Shown here: positions 32,522 to 45,098 of the stretch, in pieces
Numbering within the stretch: the stretch's first letter is position 1
Layout: each line of letters opens with the position of its first letter
Source: Proteromonas lacertae
Taxonomy: Eukaryota; Sar; Bigyra; Opalinata; Proteromonadidae
DNA length: 64,000 nt
NCBI GenBank assembly: GCA_002245135.1
Contig: NGBS01000318.1
Location: forward strand, 25,470-89,469
Direction of reading: 5' to 3'
Made by a program: the position numbers and the translations under genes
The notes under the pieces: generated by a model
What the model was told of the DNA's origin: nothing
Databases searched by the model: none
What the model saw: the letters and a program-made list of their open reading frames with translations, nothing else

Positions 32522-32594
32522 TCCCTTGTAGTCTAGTTGGTTAGGACAAGCGGCTCTCACCCGCTAGACCCGAGTTCGAGTCCCGGCGAGGGAA
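32522..32594 (+). tRNA. tRNA-Glu (anticodon CTC)
   Basis: A full cloverleaf can be drawn. The acceptor stem TCCCTTG pairs with CGAGGGA (one G-T pair). The A-box-like stretch is TAGTCTAGTTGG. The anticodon arm AGCGG-CTCTCAC-CCGCT gives anticodon CTC at 32556-32558, and the B box GAGTTCGAGTCCC closes the T arm. A T-rich tract follows (ATTTTTGTCTTTTT), suitable for RNA polymerase III termination. There is no intron. Confidence 0.96.
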
Positions 32595-32725
32595 TAATTT
32601 TTGTCTTTTTCATTTATTATTTTTCTATGAAATAGTTTTTATTCATGATATAATATAATAATTTTAAGGGTTTGTTTTTTTGTTTTATAGTTGTTTGTGT
32701 TGAAACACCAATCTCAAAAATATAG

Positions 32726-32733
32726 TCGTTTCA
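32726..32733 (+). promoter_or_regulatory. TCGTTTCA element upstream of ceramide synthase
   Basis: CAAAAATATAGTCGTTTCATAATTTAGA ends directly before the ATG at 32743. It matches the other copies over AAAAATATA-TCGTTTCA. Confidence 0.4.
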
Positions 32734-32742
32734 TAATTTAGA

Positions 32743-33930
32743 ATGGATGGTTGTTATTTCTATGATCCATTTTACATAATTTTATACCTAATAATGTTTA
32801 TATATGATATGTATGTTGCATTAGATATATTTTAGTTATTACTTTGCTTTGGATGGCAAAGATATACTAGAACTCTTTATAGCTTCAATTATATTTGTTA
32901 CAATTGCATCAATATTTTTCAAATGGTCATTTAAGCAAATTGGTGGCTATTTAAGCAAATATGTTCTGTCATGTATTTTATTTATATCATTAATCAATTA
33001 GGGAATCCTTTAGACGATGAAATACAGATGGGGAAATTTTATGAAAGAGTATAATCACTCCTATCTATCGAATATATCAAAATAGGGTTGGCATCTGTTT
33101 TTACACACATCAGGTGCTGTTCTTTCGTATTTAGTTCTGCGCGAATATAATTTTTTCAACACTCCTCATCAATCGCTATGGTTTCCTCCATGTTTTGAAT
33201 TTAAACCCAGTTTTCTAATGAAAGTTTTATATTTATATGAATTAGTATATTATTTAAATTATATATATATATATATAATTATTTAGTCCATTTATTTTGT
33301 AACAGCAGTAGAATTCAGATTCTTTGAAGCTAAAAGAAATGATTATTTTGTTATGTATACTCATCACATTGCAACTCTGTTTTTAATATCTTTTTCATTT
33401 TTTGCAGGTTATGAACGAATTGGTGTTTATATATTATTTGTATATATATATATATAATATTAATAATTATTATATTTTATAGATTATGGATTTTTCAGAT
33501 ATTCCAGTCGATATAGTAAAAATGCTATTGTACCTCAAATTTGATATTATTACTGGTGTTTTACTGTTTTTTACTTTGATTATTTGGGTTATATTCCGAG
33601 TAATTGGTTTGGTTAATCTTGGTCCAGCTGGTTTAAATGTACTATGTGTTTACAGTGATTGCGTTTTTAGACCGTATGAAATAAATACACCAAGACATCA
33701 ATGGATAGTTATTCTATATCAGTTGTTAATTTTATTATTTCACATGAATTTATATTGGATATTTATGTTTACTAGAATATTATATAGAGCAATAAAGTAT
33801 ATTTTATTTAATTATTATTTATTATAGAAGTAAAGAAACTGCACATAGAGCTGGAGCTGTATATGAAGGAAGTGTTAGTCCGAATCATCAAAGAGACTTA
33901 AGAAAAGAATTTAATTATAAAAAACAGTGA
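32743..33930 (+). CDS. LAG1: Ceramide synthase (Lag1/TLC domain)
   Basis: Exons joined by short introns (the first 25 nt, with GTATGTTGC donor) encode a multi-pass ER membrane protein with a TLC domain. The Lag1 motif region reads YTHHIATLFLISFSFFAGYE, then RIGVYILF, and across an intron IMDFSDIPVDIVKMLLYL. The two His at the start and the Asp of the (H/M)DxSD segment are present. The family N-acylates sphingoid bases to make ceramide. The segment KFYERGWHLFLHTSGAV matches the family's upstream conserved stretch. The C-terminus (SPNHQRDLRKEFNYKKQ) is cytosolic and basic. Met replaces His in the final motif, a variant I associate with fungal members, though that is from memory. Seven or so membrane helices are visible. 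Confidence 0.9.
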
Positions 33931-33991
33931 ATTATTATATAATAAATATTAATAATCTTATTATTATTACTATTTTGCTTTTATTTTTGTT

Positions 33992-34625
33992 TTATTTGGG
34001 CTTTTCTAATAATATTGCAACTCCTCCAGCTCTAGATATCCATTTCTCTTTGGGTGGAACATAATCTCTAAAAAAGCTTTCAGGAAGTTCTTTCTTTGGT
34101 TGATCAGGCTATATAAATGATTTATTAATAAATAATATATATTTAATACATCAAATTTATCATGGCTCCAAGATTCTTTTTCAATTCTATTAAAACATAA
34201 ATAACAACAAATATATACTTTTCTTCACTTACACTTCTACTTCTTGAAGATGAATATGAATGACTTCTTCTTTTCCTTCTTGATTTATTTTTGTTGATTT
34301 TATTTCCATAAATTAATGGATTAGGAGGTACTTCCCATGGCTTCAGTTTCTTTGGCATGTCTACTTCTAGATCTACTCCTTGATCTACTTGAGGATCTTG
34401 AAGATCTGCTTCTAGATGAACTACTTGAATATTTCTGTAATTTATTTTTTGAAGACGGTCGAATGTGATCTATCTCGATGATGTTTATCAGATAATTTTT
34501 CTTCATCTTCACTTTCTGTGTCTGAACAACTGTATTCTCTAATAAATGTGAATATTATTTGTATTATACTCTTCTTTGACTTTTTTATGTTTTCTACGAT
34601 GGCGAGTCTTTCTATGATGAGACAT
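33992..34625 (-). CDS. SR-related nuclear protein
   Basis: MSHHRKTRHRRKHKKVKEE is followed by an intron, an acidic segment (CSDTESEDEEKLSDKHH) and an Arg/Ser-rich region. Further exons give KLKPWEVPPNPLIYGNK, RRKRRSHSYSSSRSRS, KESWSHDKFDP and a conserved-looking C-terminus FFRDYVPPKEKWISRAGGVA plus ILLEKPK. Arg-Ser repeats and basic tails are typical of splicing-associated proteins. The exact family is not recognised. The RS stretch at about 34355-34440 reads openly in two frames. A 28-nt intron (GTAGATC...AGAAGTAG) inside it joins to the MPKKLKPWE frame, whereas retaining it would give a longer RS tail and an early stop. Alternative splicing is therefore possible. Confidence 0.6.
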
Positions 34626-34897
34626 TTAAAGAAAGAAACAAAAAATAGAAGAGTTTTAATCTCTTTCTTTATAATCATTTTTTTTATCTATGTTCATGAC
34701 AGTTGATAAAACAAATTACTTTATTGAGACTATTGCCTCTTATATTATATCATGCATAATTTTTGAAAGAATTTGAAGATTACATGAATAATAAAATGAT
34801 GATGAAGTGACTAATATAAAGAAGTATAAATATACAGAATTATGATTATTATTTACATTAAAAATGAATAAAAAAGATAAATACTACAGACTAAATA

Positions 34898-36897
34898 CTA
34901 TGAATCTTTGTAAATACATTCTACACTTCCATCACTATCAATTATCTTCTTACTTCCATCAGGAAATATCACTTCTTTCTTTCCATTAGGATAATGCTTC
35001 TCCACTTGACCAGATGGAAATTCTATCAACTCAGATTTATCATAATACGTAGTATGTTTAGTATCAGTAGAAGCATAATAATAAATGGAGGTTTGAGTAG
35101 CTTGAATGGTTTGTCTAACGTCGCCATTATGAAAATACACAATTACATCACCATTCTTATAGATTTCTTTTCTTGTCCCATTAGTAAAGATCAATACCCT
35201 CGTTCCGTCTTTATATTGTATATCTGTCTTACCATCAGGTAATACTTGCTTTTTCACTATTTCACCTTGGTATGGCTTATAATGATTATTAATTCTGTTA
35301 TGTTGTGTAGAAGATGGTTTAGATTTTGGAGGTGGTACTATTAAATAATAAATAAATAAACAAATATACTATTATTTGTTTGAGTTGTTTTTATTTTCTT
35401 CTTTATCTCATTTGTTAATTGATTTTTCAACTGTAAAATATTCTCTAACTCATTCTTCAGTTTCTTTTCATAATCCAATAATTCTATTTTCTTTCTATCA
35501 AATTCTTCTTTATCTTCTTGAACTTCTATTATCTTCTTCTCTAACAGATCTATTCTTTCTTTATATTTCAATAATTTATCTTTACATTTCTCTTTCAATG
35601 AATCATATTTCATTTCTTTTGATTTTATTTCTTCTTTCAATTTATCATATTCAATTTGTAAATTTCGTAATTCTCTTTTTGCCTTTGCTTCACCGTTTGA
35701 AAATGATTCTATTTGATGTTCAAATTTGGTTTTCATTTGTGCAATCTTTTCTGATTCACTGTTTTGCCATTCATTGAATTTCATAGTCTCTTCTTCGGTA
35801 TGTATATAAAACTGCTGTTTTTCTAATAAGAAGTTATCTCTTTCAATATTTAACTGTTTTCTTTCATTTTCTATCTTTTTCCTTTCTTCTTCTAGTTGTT
35901 GGTATAATTGTTCAATATTATTGATTCTTATATCCACTGATGAATCATTATTATTATTTGATAATAATTGAGGTGGTGGTAGTGGTGGAGGAGTTGATAT
36001 TTCCACATATTGTTGTTGCTGTATCGATTGTACCGGTTGTACTGATTGTATCGGTTGTCTATGTTGTTGTTGTATTGATAGTGGTGTTTTTCTGTATGAT
36101 ATTAATGGAGAATTCTTCGCTATTTCATTACTACTGTAATTCATTGGTGTTTCTGGTCTGGATCTGATAATACCGTATGTAGGTGTATTATTTATATTAG
36201 CATTGATATCTTCATTATCTATATCAGAGATATCTGCAAGGAATGCTGGATCTTGTTGTTGTTGTTGTTGTTGTTGTATTTGCTGTTGATAATATATTGG
36301 ATTAGAATTAATTGGAGTAGATGTATTGGAATAGATTATATTATTATTAATATCATTTACTGTATTGTATTGATTTGGTGAAATTTGTCTTGAGATAGCT
36401 ATATTTTTATTATATATATGAATAATATATATACGAGATGATAAATCAACTTCATCATTGTTTAAATTATCTGGTCTTGCATTTATTATGGCATCTCCTT
36501 CTTCTAATGTCTTTTGAGTATTGGCTAATAACTCTGATATTCTTTTAGAGGAGATTTTATCTGGTGTTAATAATGCAGATTGTAAAGAATTGGTACTATT
36601 AGATGATGTTGTACTCATTGGAGTTGCTGCTTTTGGTTGAGAAAATCTAGGCTGTGGTTGCAATAAAGGAGAGGAACTAACACTATTTGGATTATTGTTC
36701 TTTATATTCTCTTGTAACACTTTCTTTAGTAGGTTATATTCACTATTTCTTGGAGGTTTATTTGCTGGAGATGGTATCTGAATGGTTGGGTGATTAGAAC
36801 GTTTGTTATATTCACCACTAGAATTAAACATTATTGACTGTTCACCTTCATCGAATATATCTTCAGAATCATCATCAATATAGTCTGGCAACGACAT
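34898..36897 (-). CDS. CPAP/SAS-4-like centriole protein (TCP10_C/G-box domain)
   Basis: The start at 36897 gives MSLPDYIDDDSEDIFDEGEQ. The N-terminal half is Ser/Gln/Pro-rich and disordered. A coiled coil follows at about 35990-35420 (EERKKIENERKQLNIERDN, KEMKYDSLKEKCKDKLLKY). After a 33-nt intron the C-terminus is a run of short beta-repeats, each with a Gly and alternating polar/aromatic residues (LPDGKTDIQYKDGTRVLIF, NGTRKEIYKNGDVIVYFHNG, FPSGQVEKHYPNGKKEVIFP, DGSKKIIDSDGSVECIYKDS). This is the TCP10_C/G-box sheet that in CPAP/SAS-4 binds STIL/Ana2 during centriole assembly. A 36-nt intron near 36390-36425 has no stop in frame and could be retained. About 640 aa. It implies the organism builds centrioles or basal bodies. 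Confidence 0.8.
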
Positions 36898-37028
36898 TTT
36901 TAAAGAAATAAATTCAAATTTAAATTATGGTTTGATAGGAATCAAGCTTATACCAAACAAACAATTCAAAAAAAGAAAAAATAAAAGAAATAAAATGGTT
37001 ATAATAATGATTATTATATCTAACATTC

Positions 37029-40000
37029 TTAAGTTTGTCTAGCTTTAGTAATTTGCAACAAAATATCCGGTGATCTATACAAATTAATCAAAGATTGAGT
37101 AATATAAAACTCATCTTTCAAATGATCTTCATAAGTAGCACATCTTGATAAATATATTCCTTGACACATATCAATCAAAGGTTTAGGTTCTTCCATCTCA
37201 TTATATAGAATCTCCCAAGGGAATGTACTATACAGTGATCTTAAATTACCACCTAAAACGACTAATATAAAGGTATATAATGCAATTAATCCAGCGCCAC
37301 CAAGCATTGATAATATATCAGAAATTACACCTGATAATACCTTATCACTAGCTGTATATAATACTAATCCAATATCATCATTTTCACTTTCATTTTCGTT
37401 AATATTTTTTTTTATTAATTCTTCTTCATCATCTATTTCAATTAATTTAGATTTTCTATTATTACTTATCTTTCTCTTCTTCATTATATTATTATTATTA
37501 TTAATAATTGATTTAGATTTCAGTATATTATTATCAGGAGCTGTTCTCACATCCCAATAACACTCGGACGAATCTCCATCATTACTATTACATCTATATC
37601 CCAAAGTTGCATTAATATATTTATCTCTATCATTATCTATCTCTATCACACCAGCTTCTGTTACTCTAAACATACGTGGATATAGATGAGATATATGTAA
37701 ATCAACATTACTACTGGAATTCAATGCTTTACTTAATATCATTCTTTCATCATTATTTAATGTATAGGAATAACTCTCTGTGCTAATCGTTGTTTCAGTT
37801 GGTCTTTTTCGTGTAAATGTGAAAGATACTTCTAATTGCATATTATATCTCAAATCATTTAAATTCCTTGATAAATCTTCTTTTGCTCGAGTGGTTAAAT
37901 CCCATACAAAACCACTATAAGATAACATTGTAACTTGTTGACCAACATCATTCTGTGTTTCAACGTAGTTTATAGATGGAACTTGACTCTTTATTGATTG
38001 GAACTGACTTTCAGTGAGTGATTGTATTGATCTAATTCTATTACTACGGTATAATTCTAATGCACCAGTTTGTGAGACTAATAATAATGTCATTCCTGCA
38101 CCAACGATTGGATTAGCTTTGATTGATGGATTTCCACTACTGAATAAGATTAATGGCAAGATTAATATAAACTATTACAATATAAATGAATATATATATA
38201 TATACCAATATAATAATCAACATTATAATCTGTAACCACTTTGACATAAATGTTTTTTCTTTACCATATGATCTTTTCTTTATTTTTTCAATCGAATAAC
38301 ACTTGTTAAAGTATAAGAATTTAACTATTTGTTCAACAATAATCCAATTCTCAAATGTTAATGATGTTTTTGAACCGATATAATCAATGAAATTTTGAAT
38401 TTCATATACGAATGGAATTAAATAGAATATCTATTTAAATAAATAAATAAATAAATAAATATACTTTTAAATAGACTTTATGAGCTGGATCATATTTTGT
38501 TAACCAACTCAAATCAATCTGATCGACTGGATATCCATATCTTATCTGCTTACTGGAAACATATAAATACATTACATCAAATATATAAAAGAAAATTGCT
38601 CTATAATTATGCCAAGTTTCTGTATCAGAAGCAAATGGACAGTATATAAATAAAAACACATGAACAGCCAAAATACTGAAGTAATAAATACATACTTTCA
38701 CAACCATACTTTTAGATATATGAGCATATCTTTCCATTATAATTAATAGGAATTGAAATACTACCGTTACCACTGTGAGAGGACTGAATTCAGACAAGTT
38801 AACTTGAGCAAATTCACCACTTGTATTTTGATCGATTTTGCCAAAGAAGAAAATAGCATATACCAACATAATTACTTGTAGTATCAACGTAATTGTGTAA
38901 TATTTATATCCAATTTTCATTGGTGGAGTATCAGTTAATACATTACTTTGGGGTGTATATAAAATATCATGGAAAAATTCCTTCCATTTAGGAATAGGCT
39001 CGCCTCTTTGCTTGATCACTTCATCGATTGTATTATATGTAATTTTCATTTCTTCTTCTTCATCACCTTTTTCAGTATATCTTCCTGTCAGTTTCAATAT
39101 ATAAATATGTATAACTATAAATACTAATAAAGCTATATCTGTATCAACACCTTGATAGAATGGTCTTGTTCCATATTGTTTACCTCTCTTTTGTAACTCA
39201 AAGAATGATAGAACTTGTACTTTCTTCGCTAGTTCTGGATATATTTGACTAGGACAATATGGTTGTATAGATAACCACCACTGTTGAGTATTCATATCAA
39301 TCTTCATACAGAAGAATGGTAATTGTATGAAGTATTTAATAGCCATTATGATGATGATATAATACATTAAAGTATTCCAGAATCGGTAATTAGTATGTCG
39401 ATATTTGATGGAGTAGTAGGAGAAGTAGGTCATCATCATTATCATCATCCAAATATCAGATTGTCTTAACATTGCTATTACCATAACCATAAATACAATG
39501 AATTCAGTATGTGATAATATCCAATAAACTCTATAATAATAATAATAATAATAATATTATATACATTAATATAAATAGATTCATTCTATCAGCTTGTTCT
39601 TCTTCTTCTTCTTTAAACTGTTCATATAAACTAGAAATATCTATCTTAGAAGTTAATGACAATCTTGAATCTTTACTTGTTGTATTGATAAAGAAAGGAT
39701 GAACGAATTTTATTAACCATTTCTTAGTAGCTACATACCACCTTTTGATGAATAAATGTTTGTTTTCTTTTGGTTCTTCCTTCTGTAATCCTAACTTTTG
39801 TTGTAAACCATTACTTAGTTGTTTTCTATCAATATATTCTAAGATTGATTGAACCCATTCTAATGCAGTATCTTGTTCTAAATATAAATGGAAACTCTTA
39901 TATTTGAATGTCTTTCTCTTCATTTCAAATGTTAAAACATCATTTAGTTCTTTTGATAATGGATTTTTGTATATTAAAAAGTTCAACATTTTTATATCTT

Positions 40001-41050
40001 CTAATCTCAATTCAGAATCAATAGTTGTATCTTCATAAGGATATGATATAATAACTCTATTAATAATAATAATAATTTATGAATGTAAAATACTTCTTTT
40101 GTAGTGGGAATAATCTCATAATTCCATCTACTGGTGGAACATCTGTATATTCAATTGTAACATTCGTTGTCATTGAATCTTCATCATCTGGTAAAGTGGA
40201 AATTATTTCACTTAAGTTAGAAACAGGTGAACAACCTGAAGCATTAATAGCAACAAGCTAAATAATAATAATAAATAATAATAATATATACTTTAAATCT
40301 ATAAGATGTATTAGTAGCTAGATTCTCCACTGTATAGTTGTTTTTATCACCAGGTATTACATCAGCAATATTATACACATCCATTAAAGTGGTTTTCGGC
40401 TGTTTTTGCATTTGTAATTGATATAATTCAACGATTGGACCTTGAGCTGGTGGCCATTGTAATTCTAAATATGTTAAACCTGCTTCTTTACATTGAGGTG
40501 GTTGTGGTTTTAGTGGAGGAACATTGTACGCTAAAATATATATTAAAAATGATATATACCATCAATTTCTTCATCTTTACCATTATTCATTATATTTTCA
40601 TATTTCTTTACTTTCACTACCAATTCTTCAATGATTTTATTCTGTTTTTCTCTTAATTTTCTTGCATCTCCCCATTCTCTAGCCATTTTATCTTTTCTTA
40701 ATTGAAAGAAGATTGCTCTTTTATATCTAGCCATTACCTTCTTTCTATCATAATATGCATCAACGTAAACATGAGTTTCATCATATAAGAAACGGTTCTA
40801 TTTTCAAAAATAAAATTATTTGGTTAATATAATTATACCATTAATATTGAAATGCACAGTATGAATAGATATCTTCCTAAACCAGTTTGTCATTGAGAAT
40901 ATTCCATAACACATATTTGGTTCACAATAGATATTGAACTCTTTATAACCTGAATGATATTTCTTAAATCCAATTACTGATTGCCATGTTATACATTTCT
41001 CTGAACCTAATACACATACCTTTGGAGTTGGAATACCAGGAATCTATAAT

Positions 41051-41086
<36 letters not shown>

Positions 41087-44000
41087 TTGCATAATGAAGT
41101 TTAATCCTAAAATAATGATGGAATAGATGATATAGATTGGATAAGCTTTCTTTGTATTTGTTGCTAATCTATTCATATATAATTATAATATATAATAAGA
41201 ATAATAGATACATTGCATATAATGTAATAATAAAGAATCCACAATCAATCAACGCTATATCATGTCCTGAACACATTAATATGAATATAACACACAAACT
41301 AATAGCATTCATATATAACATAACTGATGAATATATCTACATATAATGATAATAATAATATAATATACTAAATCTCGAATAGATCTATATCTATGATATA
41401 TATAATCACTTTGACTTTGAATTTGAATTACTTTTTCATGATCTCCTTTCAACTATATAAATAATAATAATAATATATTTAATACATTTCTAGCTATTCT
41501 ACTCATTGCTAAAAACACACATGCAATCACATCTGCATATGTTTTAGTCAGTGTAAATCCGCCAAATGCTAATTTCATCTGATAATCAAAGTGTTCATTC
41601 ATCCAAGGCCACATTATCCAACCATCTGCTTTACCAATAGGAGGAATACCTAACTCCCGAATATATTGATATAATATAATAACACAAAGTAATATGATAT
41701 AAAGATTGATATTACATCTTTCCCATCGTTTAAATGAATAGATTAATATAATAACTAACTCTATGATAGATAATAAAGATGCATAATATGTAGCAGCTAT
41801 TAAGTTAGTTAATATAGCGATATAGAATAAAAATTCACCTCCAACTTCACTGATTAACTGCTTAATCGATTTAAATGAGAATAAATTCTTCAAATTTAAT
41901 CCTTCAGAATCAAAATTTTCAGGTGGTGATGTTAATGTTTGACTATGTTTGATGAAATTAGGTGGAATTAACATATCATCATTATCAGATCCATTTGTAG
42001 TAGGATGTTCTAATAAATCAAATTCTTCTCCATTTCCTTCTTCTCTAAATACTAAATCATTTGGTTTATTATAATTATTGCTATTCATTGATTCATCTGT
42101 TTTAGTAGCTGTTAATACCGGAACTTCATCATCTGCAGGTGGAGAAGGTAATATATTGGATATAATTGGAGGAGAATTGTTTAAACTACCAGGAGGATCA
42201 CCGACTTTCTGTAATTGTTGTTGTGATTTTGTAGTAGCTGTTGCAGATCTTACTAATCCATGTAGAACTTCATCTTCATCAGTATCTTCACTATTATAAG
42301 TATGTTTATTATCAACCCATGTGATATTAGGAATGCCTATATATTCATATACTTTAAATAATAATATTATAGATTATACCTATTTCAGACTGTTCTTCAC
42401 TACACCACCATTGCATCATACTTGCCAACATAATAATGAGATTAGGACCAATTGCTTCAAACATATAACCAAATAATTTCCAATACCATTCTCTAATAAT
42501 CTCAGGATGATGATTATAGTTTTTAGAATCAGGGAAATAGTGAGTAAATCCAATATAATTCATTATATCAGAATCAGTATACCAATGATCAAGTTCTTTT
42601 CTCCAACAGTCAAATTGATAGATATAAATCAATACTGAATAGATAAGTGAATATAAATAAGTGAATTTCCATAACATTGAGTTTGGTTTAGCACTCTTTT
42701 TGAATAGAATAAAGCACATATGACAGATTGATAAGATTAACATTATAATAGAAATATTCCAAAATGAAACAGCGAAGGATATGCAAACATTGACCATTTG
42801 CCAAAATAATGGAATATCAAATCGAATATAACTATATATTGATAAACATATTATATATATCTTATTCTTCCAATTATGATTTCCATTTTCATCATTTATT
42901 TCATTAGTACTGTTTATTCTTAGTGGAGGAGGTTGATTTTGATTAAACCATTCTATTTTTATTAATAATAATCCAATAAGTGGAGTAATTAGTGATATAT
43001 AATGTAATGATCGTGGTGCATCGATTCGGTAATAATCCAATTGTTTCAAAGTTAATTACCCAATCACTATCTTTATCTTTTACTACATATAATTCAAATC
43101 CATTAAATAGGAATATATAACTTAATAAAAACACTAATAGTTCGATTGGAATAACTATCTTTTTGAAGGATATTAAAGATTTATACTTCTTTCTCATAAA
43201 TATATAAATTGCAATTGTTCCTATCAAGTAATGAATGCATTTAAACATAGATGGACATGGTAACATTCCAATTAAAATGAAATAAATAAATGAAATCAAT
43301 GGATTTTGCAAAAATGTTAATTTATCAACTACTGTATAACGAATAACCCTGTTTCTATTCATTTTCAATATACTTTGATGTAGATATAAACAGGTAATAA
43401 CAATAACTTGTGCTAATAATGGCGATTTCCATAGATTTGAATGAATAAATGTTCTATATTGACATCCTAATATGAAAAAAGCTTTATCATAGTGAGTTAT
43501 GTATGGATATATTGTTGGAATTAAGATCTGTACAGCAAATCCAATTAATAAGATAGATATTGTCAATATATAGGTTTTAGGAATGAAATGATAGAGAATT
43601 AAAAATAACAATGATATTGTATGAATAACATTGATTTCTGCTAAATAAGCTAATATCATTATAATCATTAAAATATCAGTGGAAATATAATAAAATATTT
43701 GATTAATGGTTTTACTTATCTTAATATGGGATGTGTCATTATTATCCATTAATAATAGTTCGGTTTGAGGCTTGGGTGTGGATAATGGAGTGCTTGACCT
43801 TGATTTGGGTGATGTTACTGCTGATGACTTGGTTGGAGTTTGAATACCTAAACGGTAAGTGAATTGAGTGTTATATAACTATACAGAAATAGAGAATTGA
43901 TTATTATATATATATATATACAGCGTATGTTAATAATGAAAATAGCCAAAATAAAGAGTGTAATATAAAATAGATTTCCTTTTTCTCTACTTCTAATCCT

Positions 44001-45098
44001 AATGCTAATAATAATCGATCAGATAATTCCCAATTAATATTCAATTGATAAGAGAATGTAAAAATATAAAACAATGTATTATAAATAGTTATTAAAACAA
44101 AGAACAATTTGCATTTCTTGATGTTTAATAACAATATCAACAACAATAATCCATCAATTATTGCACCAGGAAGGGTCAATATCCAACATAAACATATGAA
44201 TATAAATACACTATCCAAATATTGAGGAATAAGTGTAACTGGAACTAACAGTTTATTCTTATTTGAATTCTTTAAATAATCACAGTGAAAATAGATTATT
44301 AAATATAAAAATATCATTTGGAAGGCAGATCTTGTATTGGAGAGTGTAGCTATATCAAACCCGGTTTGTTGTAAATCAGATAATTTGATATCTTTAATTA
44401 TATCAGGAAAATAGAATGGTAACTGTATAGCAATTAAATACAATACAGAGTATATAAATGAAAATGGTAAAATCTTTCTAAAACCACTCCATCTGAATAT
44501 AAAAGAGTATAAATATAAAATGACAAACAAAAGGAATGGAATGGTTAAATAAGATGGACATATCATCACTGGAACTAATAGCAATGGAGTATAAGGGAAA
44601 AAAGCTGGATGACTTCTCGGATTACCAATAGCTTCTTCATTTGTTAAAGGAACTTCTAAATTTTCATCTTCTTCAGATGATGAACTCATTGAACTTAAAA
44701 CACAGTAGAAAATTGTTAAGATTGGAGCAATTATTGGTGAAACAACGTAGAAAATGTAATGATAACTCTTGGGTTTTAAGAAACCAGCATCCGCTAATCC
44801 AGGTTTGCTTGAAAAATCAACCTATAATATATAAAACTGAACATACATCGGCTGCATAACATATAAGTATTATTACTTCTATGATGAAATAAAGTATATT
44901 TATAACCGACAAAATTATAAGAAATGCAATATGAACCTTCTTTAGTTTTTTAAATACCATGAATAACTGAGATACAACCAATAAGATCATTACAGCGAAG
45001 GAAACATAGTCACTTCTTCCTACACAGATTGAGGCATTAAATATCATCGCAACAAACAGGATCAATCTGCATAATATACTCATGAAGCCGTTATTCAT
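37029..45098 (-). CDS. Piezo mechanosensitive ion channel with internal fibronectin III domain
   Basis: One large multi-exon gene runs from ATG 45098 (MNNGFMSILCRLILFVAMIF) to TAA 37029, giving about 2,500 aa with dozens of membrane helices. The C-terminal Piezo domain includes PLILFSSGNPSIKANPIVGA, ESYSYTLNNDERMILSKALN, LGGAGLIALYTFILVVLGGN and a terminal RSPDILLQITKARQT. A charged helical beam-like segment (RAIFFQLRKDKMAREWGDAR) precedes the FN3 insert at about 40195-40524. Piezo trimers open nonselective cation pores under membrane tension. Introns are 25-45 nt: the first, GTATGTTCAGT...TATTATAG, is 25 nt, and others include about 43908-43880 and 42378-42337. One frame break lies near 43040: the exon reading KDSDW and the next open frame DYYRIDAPRSLHYISLITPL are offset by +1, with no fitting intron. 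Confidence 0.92.
40195..40524 (-). other. Fibronectin type III-like domain inside Piezo
   Basis: Two exons, joined at an intron of about 34 nt (40261-40294), read YNVPPLKPQPPQCKEAGLTY, LELQWPPAQGPIVELYQLQM, YTVENLATNTSYRFK, LVAINASGCSPVSNLSEIIS and T. This is the classic FN3 pattern: a Trp in strand B, Pro-Pro, a Tyr in strand C, L-x-x-x-T-x-Y in strand F and the A-x-N-x-x-G turn. Frame is continuous with the flanking Piezo exons on both sides (EEID-A at the 5' junction). Confidence 0.8.

Noticed and set aside
40435-42299. Plus-strand open frames opposite Piezo (for example 40435-40656 and 42078-42299)
   Set aside because: They are antisense shadows of well-supported Piezo exons, with no start context or known domain.
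42943-43749. Zero-frame Piezo continuation (IGLLPNRCTTIITLYITNYS) as the real sequence past 43040
   Set aside because: The codons there end in C/G unusually often, while the offset frame (DYYRIDAPRSLHYISLITPL) has normal codons and a clear membrane helix. The frame break is therefore placed near 43040 instead.
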